Below, in pieces: positions 58,012-64,000 of a stretch of 64,000 bases of DNA. Each line of letters opens with the position of its first letter. The first letter of the stretch is position 1. Both the position numbers and the translations under genes were made by a program. The notes below the pieces were generated by a model. It did not search any database and was not told where the DNA came from. It saw nothing but the letters and a program-made list of their open reading frames with translations. Source of the DNA: Dryocola sp036489025 (GTDB taxonomy: Bacteria; Pseudomonadota; Gammaproteobacteria; Enterobacterales; Enterobacteriaceae); NCBI GenBank assembly GCA_036489025.1, contig DASXGN010000022.1, positions 76,427 through 140,426 on the forward strand. Reading direction: 5' to 3'.

Positions 58012-59733
58012 TTATTGCGCGTGATTGCGCAAATGCGTGCCAAACGTCTCGGCGTTCATAAAGCCTGTTACGCGTGCGGCGGGCTGCTCGCGACCTTCCG
58101 CATCAAAGAACAGAATCGTCGGCAGGCCTAAAACTTTCAGATGCTTAAGCAGCGTCGCGTCCTCCGCGCCGTTGGCCGTTACGTCCGCCTGCAGCAGAAC
58201 CGTGTTGGCTAGCTGGCGCTGCACGCCCGCATCGCTGAAGGTGTATTTCTCAAACTCTTTGCAGGCTACGCACCAGTCGGCATAAAGGTCGAGCATCACC
58301 GGTTTGCCTTTAGCGCTGGCTAAAGCCTGCTCCAGCTGTTCGACGTTAGCGATGCGCGTGAAATTAAGATGCTGCTGGCTGGCGGCAACGGTTGTGCCGA
58401 AGGCCCAATCCTGTAGCGGTTTGGCGCTAACCAGCGCCGCGCCGAGCAGCATCACCTGCACGATTCGCATCCACGGTCTGCTCGCTGGCAAACTGGTGAT
58501 AAAGGCCCAGCCAAAGAACGCTATGCCGAGCAGCGCCCACAGGCGGATGCCCCAGACGTCGCCGAGAATGCGTTCAAGCAGGAAGACCGGCAGGGCAAGA
58601 ATCACGAAGCCAAACGCCGTTTTGACCGTTTCCATCCACGGGCCGCTTTTTGGCAGCAGGCGGTTGCCGAAGACGGTGATCAGCATCAGCGGCAGGCCCA
58701 TGCCGAGCGCGTACAGGTACAGCGTGCCGCCGCCGAGCCACATATTGCCGCTCTGCGCGATATACAGCAGGATGGCGCTCAGCGGCGCGGTGGTACACGG
58801 CGAGCAGATAAGCCCGGCCAGCGCGCCCATCGCGAAAACGCCGCCCGCCGATCCGCCCTGCTGACGATTGCTCATCAGCGTGAGGCGCGTTTGCAGCGAG
58901 GAAGGAAGTTGCAGAGTAAACAGCCCAAACATTGAGGCGGCCAGCAGCACAAAGAGCGCCGACAGGCCGATCAGCACGTAAGGATGCTGCAATGCCGCCT
59001 GGAACTGTAGCCCCGCCGCGGCGACGACCAGGCCAAGCGCGGTGTAGGTCAGCGCCATCCCCTGAACGTAAATAAAGGTGAGCAGCAGCGCTCGGGCGGT
59101 GGATAAGCGCTGTTTACCGCCCAGCACGATGCCTGAAATCAGCGGATACATCGGCAGCACGCACGGAGTGAAGGCGATGCCGATGCCGATCAGGAATGCC
59201 CAAAACGCCGAGAAGGGCAGCTGGGCGGGTTCTGCGTGGTCCGATCCCGTCACCCCGGCGCTCTCCGCGGGAATCGGGCCAGGACGTCCTTCTGTTGCCG
59301 CAGCGCCTGCCACCTCGCTCAACGGCACGACTCGGGTTTCCGGCGGATAGCAGAACCCCGCCTCGGCGCAGCCCTGGTAGGTCACGCTGAGCGTCGCGCC
59401 TTTGCTGGCGGAGTTTAGGATGACCGGCAGGTTCAGCCGCTCGGTATAAATTTCTGTTTTGCCGTAAAACTCATCCTCGTGCCAGGTGCCTTTTGGCAGC
59501 GCAAGCGTGGCCAGTTCGGCCTGAGCCGGGTTGAGTTTTATCTGCTGGCGGTACAGGTAGTAGCCCGGTTTAATCTGCCAGTTCAGATTGAGCTGGCCGC
59601 CGGACTGCTGAAAATCAAAGGCGAAGGCCCGATCGACGGGGACAAACTGGGTTTTTCCCTGGCTGTCGAATAATCCGGCGAAGGCGGGTGAGCTTAAAAG
59701 CGCGAAGATCAGCGCAAAGATGCGTAGAGCCAT
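58012..59733 (-). CDS. dsbD: Thiol:disulfide interchange protein DsbD
   Basis: 573 residues. Signal peptide MALRIFALIFALLSSPAFAG. N-terminal periplasmic domain with the Cys pair in YQGCAEAGFCYPPE, eight-helix membrane domain with Cys in GIAFTPCVLPMYP and GLICSPCTTAPLS, and C-terminal thioredoxin domain with CVAC in ADWCVACKEFEKYTF. It carries electrons from cytoplasmic thioredoxin to the periplasm to keep DsbC, DsbG and cytochrome c maturation reduced. The start overlaps the end of cutA by 25 bases, so the two are co-translated. Confidence 0.97.
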   Translation of the reverse strand: MALRIFALIFALLSSPAFAGLFDSQGKTQFVPVDRAFAFDFQQSGGQLNLNWQIKPGYYLYRQQIKLNPAQAELATLALPKGTWHEDEFYGKTEIYTERLNLPVILNSASKGATLSVTYQGCAEAGFCYPPETRVVPLSEVAGAAATEGRPGPIPAESAGVTGSDHAEPAQLPFSAFWAFLIGIGIAFTPCVLPMYPLISGIVLGGKQRLSTARALLLTFIYVQGMALTYTALGLVVAAAGLQFQAALQHPYVLIGLSALFVLLAASMFGLFTLQLPSSLQTRLTLMSNRQQGGSAGGVFAMGALAGLICSPCTTAPLSAILLYIAQSGNMWLGGGTLYLYALGMGLPLMLITVFGNRLLPKSGPWMETVKTAFGFVILALPVFLLERILGDVWGIRLWALLGIAFFGWAFITSLPASRPWMRIVQVMLLGAALVSAKPLQDWAFGTTVAASQQHLNFTRIANVEQLEQALASAKGKPVMLDLYADWCVACKEFEKYTFSDAGVQRQLANTVLLQADVTANGAEDATLLKHLKVLGLPTILFFDAEGREQPAARVTGFMNAETFGTHLRNHAQ

Positions 59734-60032
59734 GAGAGGTATTCACTATCTCCGTGGGTAACCGGCAGAACCAGTAATTCAGGGGTTTGATAAGGATGGT
59801 GCGCTTTCAGGCAGGCCAGCAGCGCCTCCTGATGCTCGACGTCGCTTTTCAGCAGCATCTGCACCTCATACTCCTGTTCCATTTTGCCTTCCCAGTAGTA
59901 GAGCGACGTAGCGCCCGGCAGCAGGGTTGCGCAGGCGGCGAGCTTTTCTGCCAGCACAAGGGACGCGAGCTCCTGAGCGGTGGCCTCGTCCGGGGCGGTG
60001 CAAAGTATGACAACGGCCTGAGTGGTCGACAT
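59709..60032 (-). CDS. cutA: Divalent cation tolerance protein CutA
   Basis: 107 residues, slightly shorter than E. coli CutA. Core motifs CTAPDEATAQELASLVLAEK, LAACATLLPGATSLYYWEGK, HPYQTPELLVLPVTHGDSEY. It forms a trimer of ferredoxin-like folds that binds copper; its exact role is unclear. It overlaps dsbD and follows dcuA with a 99-base gap containing a terminator. Confidence 0.95.
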   Translation of the reverse strand: MSTTQAVVILCTAPDEATAQELASLVLAEKLAACATLLPGATSLYYWEGKMEQEYEVQMLLKSDVEHQEALLACLKAHHPYQTPELLVLPVTHGDSEYLSWLYASLR

Positions 60033-60095
60033 AGCTTACCTCGTCTTGGGGGAAAACAGCGGATGACTATAGCACGGAGGAAGAGGGGGAGGTGT

Positions 60096-60117
60096 TAAAC
60101 GGGCCGCTAAGCGGCCC
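60096..60117 (-). terminator. Probable terminator of dcuA
   Basis: GGGCCGC-TTA-GCGGCCC on the minus strand followed by GTTTAAC. The T-run is short, so termination may be partial, which would leave some readthrough into cutA. Confidence 0.6.
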
Positions 60118-60131
60118 GCTGGGGGCAAAAT

Positions 60132-61433
60132 TTACAGAATGAGACCGCCGACAATAAAGCCGAGGATCACGCACAGCGTAATGGCAATCACGCCCGGGAT
60201 CAGAAACGCGTGGTTAAACACATACTTGCCGATACGCGTTGAGCCGGTGTCGTCCATTTCTACCGCCGCCAGCAGCGTAGGGTAGGTTGGCAGCACAAAC
60301 AGAGCAGAAACGGCGGCAAAGGAAGCCACGGCGGTCAGCGGGCTGACGCCCAGCATCAGCGCGGCTGGCATCAGCGCTTTGGTGGTTGCGGCCTGGGAAT
60401 AAAGCAGGGTCGCGGCGAAGAACAGCACCACCGCCAGCAGCCACGGATAGCTTTGCAGCAGGTCGCCCGCGATAGCCTGGATATCCTGAATGTGGTGCTT
60501 CACGAAGGTATCGCCCAGCCACGCCACGCCCAGCACGCAGATACAGGCGCTCATGCCCGATTTAAAGGTGCTGGCGTTTAAAATCTCGCCGGTATCAATT
60601 TTACAGGTGATGCAGATAAGCGTGGCAATGGTCAGCATGAACACCACGATGGCTTCGTTACGCGGCAGCACAGGGTTCTGGATCAGGCCCACGGTGTCGC
60701 TGATGGCGGTGGCGTAGAACATTACCGCGACGATACCGATCAGGAACAGCAGCACCGAGCGTTTGGCGTGGGGCTTCAGCTTGAAGACCTGGCTGCCGCG
60801 CAGCTGCACTTCGCCTTTAGCAAGACGTTCCTGATAAACCGGGTCGTCTTTCAGCTCGCAGCCGAGGAAGTTACAGACGATGGCGGTCAGCATCACGGCA
60901 ACCAGCGTGACCGGAATACACACTGCCAGCAGCGAAAGGTAGCTGACGCCCATCGGCTCAAGGATGCCCGCAAAGAACACTACGGCGGCGGAAATTGGCG
61001 AGGCGGTAATCGCGATTTGCGAGGCCACCACGGCAATCGACAGCGGACGAGACGGGCGAATGCCCTGCTCCTTCGCCACTTCGGTGATCACCGGCAGCGT
61101 GGAGAAGGCGGTATGGCCGGTGCCCGCCAGAATAGTCATAAACCATGTGACCAGCGGGGCGAGGAAGGTGATGTATTTGGGGTGACGACGCAGCAGCTTT
61201 TCCGCGAGGCTCACCAGGTAATCCATTCCGCCCGCCACCTGCATGGCGGCGATGGCGGCGATAACCGCCATGATGATTTCGATAACGTCGAAGGGAATGG
61301 CCCCCGGCTTTATCTGGAATATCAGCGTCAACACCAGTACGCCCAGACCGCCGGCAAAGCCAATGCCTATGCCGCCCAGCCTGGCCCCGAGATAAATCGC
61401 TAACAGCACGATAACGAGTTCAGCTCCAAACAT
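60132..61433 (-). CDS. dcuA: Anaerobic C4-dicarboxylate transporter DcuA
   Basis: 433 residues with about 10-12 membrane helices. Starts MFGAELVIVLLAIYLGARLG; conserved stretches are FDVIEIIMAVIAAIAAMQVA, TGHTAFSTLPVITEVAKEQG and FVLPTYPTLLAAVEMDDTGS. It exchanges fumarate, malate and aspartate for succinate across the inner membrane. It lies 116 bases after aspA on the same strand; aspartate uptake and its conversion to fumarate belong together. Confidence 0.97.
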   Translation of the reverse strand: MFGAELVIVLLAIYLGARLGGIGIGFAGGLGVLVLTLIFQIKPGAIPFDVIEIIMAVIAAIAAMQVAGGMDYLVSLAEKLLRRHPKYITFLAPLVTWFMTILAGTGHTAFSTLPVITEVAKEQGIRPSRPLSIAVVASQIAITASPISAAVVFFAGILEPMGVSYLSLLAVCIPVTLVAVMLTAIVCNFLGCELKDDPVYQERLAKGEVQLRGSQVFKLKPHAKRSVLLFLIGIVAVMFYATAISDTVGLIQNPVLPRNEAIVVFMLTIATLICITCKIDTGEILNASTFKSGMSACICVLGVAWLGDTFVKHHIQDIQAIAGDLLQSYPWLLAVVLFFAATLLYSQAATTKALMPAALMLGVSPLTAVASFAAVSALFVLPTYPTLLAAVEMDDTGSTRIGKYVFNHAFLIPGVIAITLCVILGFIVGGLIL

Positions 61434-61497
61434 GATGTGCTTCCTTGAGATTGATGAAATGAAAACAAGTTGTTGTGTTTATGTAAGCCTGAAACGA

Positions 61498-61527
61498 AAA
61501 AGGCACGTCGCGATGGACGTGCCTTTT
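61498..61527 (-). terminator. Rho-independent terminator of aspA
   Basis: AAAGGCACGTC and GACGTGCCTTT form an 11-bp stem with a 6-base loop, followed by TTTT on the minus strand (AAAA at the left). It is symmetrical, so it could act in both directions. Confidence 0.9.
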
Positions 61528-61549
61528 GGCTAACTAAGTACCCGAAGCA

Positions 61550-62986
61550 TTATTGTTCGCTTTCATCGGTGTACCGTTTGGCTTTATAGACCGGGTGCAT
61601 CAGGTTATGAACTGAGAATATATCGTCCAGTTCGGTTTCTGTCAGCAGCCCGCGTTCCAGCACCACTTCGCGCACGCTCTTACCGGTTTCGGCACAAATC
61701 TTCCCGACGATGTCGCCGTTATGGTGGCCAATGAACGGGTTCAGGTAGGTGACGATGCCAATAGAGTTATAAACGTAGCTTTCGCACACTTCTTTATTGG
61801 CGGTAATGCCGTTGACGCATTTTTCCAGCAGGTTATAGCAGGCGTTGGTCAGGATGTGGATGGATTCGAACATCGCCTGGCCAATCACCGGCTCCATCAC
61901 GTTCAGCTGTAGCTGACCGGCTTCGGAGGCCATGGTGACGGTTGTGTCGTTGCCGATAACCTTGAAGCAAACCTGGTTGACGACTTCCGGCACCACCGGA
62001 TTTACCTTGGCTGGCATGATGGAAGAACCGGCCTGCAGCTCAGGCAGGTTGATTTCGTTCAGGCCTGCGCGCGGGCCGGAGGAAAGCAGGCGAAGGTCGT
62101 TACAAATCTTCGACATTTTTACCGCCAGGCGCTTCAGGGAGCTGTGTACCATCACGTAGGCGCCGCAGTCGGAGGTAGCCTCAATCAGATCTTCCGCTGG
62201 CACACAGGCCAGGTTGCTGACTTCCGCCAGTTTCTGCACCGCCAGCTGCTGATAGCCGTCCGGCGTGTTCAGACGTGTGCCGATTGCCGTTGCGCCGAGG
62301 TTAACCTCCAGCAGCAGCTCTGCGGTACGCAGCAGGTTTTTGGTTTCTTCGTTCAGCAGGACGTTGAAGGCGTGGAATTCCTGGCCGAGGCTCATCGGCA
62401 CCGCATCCTGCAGCTGGGTACGGCCCATTTTCAGAATGTTTTCAAACTCAACGGCTTTGCGCTGGAAGCCTTCGCCCAGCTGATTGATAGCGTCGATGAG
62501 TTTGGTAATCGAGGTATAAACCGCGATGCGGAACCCGGTTGGATAGGCATCGTTGGTGGACTGGCATTTGTTGACGTGATCGTTCGGGTTCAGGTACTGG
62601 TACTCACCTTTCTGGTGACCCATCAGCTCCAGCCCAATGTTGGCGAGCACTTCGTTGGTATTCATGTTGACGGAGGTGCCTGCGCCGCCCTGGTAAACGT
62701 CTACCGGGAACTGATCCATGCACTTGCCGTTGTTCAGCACTTCGTCACAGGCCTGGATAATGGTGTTGGCGATGCTTTTCGGGATGGTTTGTAGCTCCTT
62801 GTTGGCCATCGCCGCCGCTTTCTTCACCATGACCATTCCGCGCACAAATTCAGGAATGTCGCTGATTTTGCTGTTACTGATGTAGAAGTTTTCAATCGCT
62901 CTCAGAGTGTGAATACCGTAATAGGCATCCGCTGGCACTTCCCTGGTACCCAACAAATCTTCTTCGATACGAATGTTATTTAACAT
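61550..62986 (-). CDS. aspA: Aspartate ammonia-lyase
   Basis: 478 residues from ATG 62986 (MLNNIRIEEDLLGTREVPAD), with AAGG upstream; the frame is open 35 codons further up through the promoter region. Fumarase/aspartase superfamily: GTSVNMNTNEVLANIGLELM, NDHVNKCQSTNDAYPTGFRI, and the signature GSSIMPAKVNPVVPEVVNQV with the catalytic Ser on the flexible loop. It converts aspartate to fumarate and ammonia. Length and sequence match E. coli AspA closely. Confidence 0.98.
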   Translation of the reverse strand: MLNNIRIEEDLLGTREVPADAYYGIHTLRAIENFYISNSKISDIPEFVRGMVMVKKAAAMANKELQTIPKSIANTIIQACDEVLNNGKCMDQFPVDVYQGGAGTSVNMNTNEVLANIGLELMGHQKGEYQYLNPNDHVNKCQSTNDAYPTGFRIAVYTSITKLIDAINQLGEGFQRKAVEFENILKMGRTQLQDAVPMSLGQEFHAFNVLLNEETKNLLRTAELLLEVNLGATAIGTRLNTPDGYQQLAVQKLAEVSNLACVPAEDLIEATSDCGAYVMVHSSLKRLAVKMSKICNDLRLLSSGPRAGLNEINLPELQAGSSIMPAKVNPVVPEVVNQVCFKVIGNDTTVTMASEAGQLQLNVMEPVIGQAMFESIHILTNACYNLLEKCVNGITANKEVCESYVYNSIGIVTYLNPFIGHHNGDIVGKICAETGKSVREVVLERGLLTETELDDIFSVHNLMHPVYKAKRYTDESEQ

Positions 62987-63329
62987 GTGAACCTTCTTTT
63001 TCAAGCTGCCAATAAATGCACCGTTTTCACGCACACGATGTGTGGTCGTGAGATGAATAGACCGACGATTATGTCCATATTCGGTCTCCATGCCGTGATG
63101 ATATGCTGATCATAGCGAAAAGCAGTAATCTGGATCACTTATTAAAACCCCCATCACATAACTATTATTAATATGTGATATCGATCAACGGTTGAAAATT
63201 TCCAGAAAAATAAGCTGGTGCTTAGATTGATCTTTGGCTAGAGCGTCACCATCTGTAAGCCATGCGTTTTCGCTCATTCATTTTCACAGGTGCCGGAAGG
63301 GGCCTGTTGTTCAACTACAGGAGAGTACG
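62987..63329. promoter_or_regulatory. aspA-fxsA divergent promoter region with CRP-like site
   Basis: 343 bases without a gene. TGTGATATCGATCAAC (63174-63189) fits the CRP consensus TGTGA-N6-TCACA at most positions; E. coli aspA is CRP-dependent. An AT-rich stretch lies around 63140-63175. No small ORF or RNA was seen. Confidence 0.55.
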
Positions 63330-63815
63330 GTGCGCTGGATACCGTTTATTGCCATTTTTCTCTATGTCTACATTGAGATTTCGCTGTTTATTCAGGTGGC
63401 GCACGTGCTGGGCGTCTTCCTGACGCTGATGCTGGTGATCTTCACCTCGGTGATTGGGATGTCGCTGGTGCGTAACCAGGGCTTTAAGACCTTCATGCAG
63501 ATGCAGCAGAAGATGGCGGCGGGTGAAAGTCCTGCGGCCGAAATGATTAAAAGCGTTTCACTGGTGCTGGCAGGCTTCCTGCTGCTGCTGCCGGGCTTCT
63601 TTACCGATTTCCTTGGCCTGCTGCTGTTGCTGCCGCCGGTGCAAAAGCATCTGACGATGAAGCTGATGCCGCATCTGCGCTTTTCTCGCACCCCGGGCGG
63701 CGGTTTTAGCGCGGGTGCCGACGGCGGGCAGACGTTCGACGGCGAATACCAGCGCAAGGACGATGCGCCAAAGCAGCTAGGCGATAGCGATCGTGACAAC
63801 AGGCACGATCGTTAA
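63330..63815 (+). CDS. fxsA: Membrane protein FxsA
   Basis: 161 residues from GTG 63330, chosen because AGGAGA lies before it and VRWIPFIAIFLYVYIEISLF aligns with E. coli FxsA; the frame extends 32 codons upstream. Four hydrophobic segments and a charged C-terminal tail (FDGEYQRKDDAPKQLGDSDR). In E. coli its overexpression eases the exclusion of phage T7 by F plasmid (PifA), so it interacts with the membrane exclusion system; its normal role is unknown. yjeH, which follows in E. coli, is missing here. Confidence 0.95.
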   Translation: MRWIPFIAIFLYVYIEISLFIQVAHVLGVFLTLMLVIFTSVIGMSLVRNQGFKTFMQMQQKMAAGESPAAEMIKSVSLVLAGFLLLLPGFFTDFLGLLLLLPPVQKHLTMKLMPHLRFSRTPGGGFSAGADGGQTFDGEYQRKDDAPKQLGDSDRDNRHDR

Positions 63816-63832
63816 AATTTCGAAATTTTTTT
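63815..63832 (+). terminator. Possible weak terminator after fxsA
   Basis: AAATTTCGAAATTT palindrome followed by a T-run, directly at the fxsA stop codon. The stem is AT-only, so it is weak. Confidence 0.4.
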
Positions 63833-63841
63833 GTTTTCCCC

Positions 63842-63870
63842 CTTGAAGGGGGGAAGGCCCATCCCCATCT
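63842..63870 (+). promoter_or_regulatory. Sigma-32 heat-shock promoter of groES-groEL
   Basis: CTTGAA (63842-63847), 15-base spacer, CCCCATCT (63863-63870). This matches the consensus CTTGAA/CCCCAT-T and the E. coli groE promoter. It lies 83 bases before the groS start. Confidence 0.9.
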
Positions 63871-63952
63871 CTCAGGTCACCAGCCGATAACCCATTTTGG
63901 GCCGGCGTTACCTAAACAATTGATAATGACTTTCTCAAAGGAGAGCTATCAC

Positions 63953-64000
63953 ATGAGCATTCGTCCATTACATGACCGCGTTATCGTCAAACGTAAAGAA
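63953..64000 (+). CDS. groS: Co-chaperonin GroES, 5' end only
   Basis: The first 16 codons (MSIRPLHDRVIVKRKE) are present and run off the window edge. AAAGGAGAG precedes the ATG. These residues match the E. coli GroES N-terminus. The rest, and groL, should lie beyond base 64000. Confidence 0.95.
   Translation, partial: MSIRPLHDRVIVKRKE

Noticed and set aside
1..64000. CRISPR arrays, transposases, integrases, rRNA genes
   Set aside because: No regularly spaced repeats, no insertion-sequence inverted repeats with a transposase frame, and no rRNA sequence were seen on either strand.

Overview
The window is chromosomal DNA from a member of the Enterobacteriaceae. The gene order follows the E. 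coli K-12 block fdhF – sugar operon – yjdP – phnP to phnC – yjdN/yjdM – crfC/yjcZ – pheU – yjdC – dsbD – cutA – dcuA – aspA – fxsA – groS. Proteins of that block are close to their E. coli counterparts; the PhnJ cysteines, for example, fall at the same residue numbers. The genus cannot be fixed from the sequence alone. No plasmid, prophage, transposase or CRISPR signature was seen.

Left part (1-16.5 kb). A DUF2950/DUF3300 envelope gene pair is followed by fdhF, a selenoprotein gene read through an in-frame TGA with its SECIS hairpin and a sigma-54 type promoter. Next comes a PhoB-type response regulator and a chromosomal hok-type type I toxin locus, visible as a 51-residue peptide plus the RNA fold-back complementarity. 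A six-gene sugar operon follows: ribose-type ABC importer, D-lyxose/D-mannose isomerase family protein, class II aldolase and PfkB kinase. The response regulator lies at one end of it and a hybrid histidine kinase at the other. yjdP and an unrecognised gene close this part.

Phosphonate block (16.5-30.2 kb). A complete phnCDEFGHIJKLMNOP operon (ABC importer, regulator, C-P lyase core and accessory enzymes) sits behind a candidate Pho box. A DUF2235 (Tle1-like) hydrolase gene and an AT-rich gap separate it from yjdN and yjdM.

Accessory block (30.2-55.3 kb). A WYL-domain regulator precedes the dynamin-like crfC and its partner yjcZ. Then come an HxlR/SDR divergent pair, a beta-glucoside PTS operon without a IIA gene, a LysR/SDR divergent pair, and a seven-gene catabolic locus. 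That locus has a D-amino-acid type PLP enzyme, an N-acyl-D-amino acid deacylase, RidA, a sodium symporter, a DgoK-like kinase, a DgoA-like aldolase and an RpiR regulator. I infer a pathway for N-acetylated 2-amino-2-deoxy-aldonic acids. A DMT exporter, a PAS-GGDEF diguanylate cyclase, the sitABCD Mn/Fe importer with tandem palindromic operators, and a YghU-like glutathione transferase complete the block.

Right part (55.4-64 kb). tRNA-Phe (pheU) has an 84-bp direct repeat that includes its 3' end, spaced 180 bp apart and resembling an attachment-site scar. After an AraC/LysE insertion come yjdC, dsbD, cutA, dcuA, aspA, fxsA and the first codons of groS behind a sigma-32 promoter. A short GGGAGAGGG-type palindromic repeat recurs between genes across the window.
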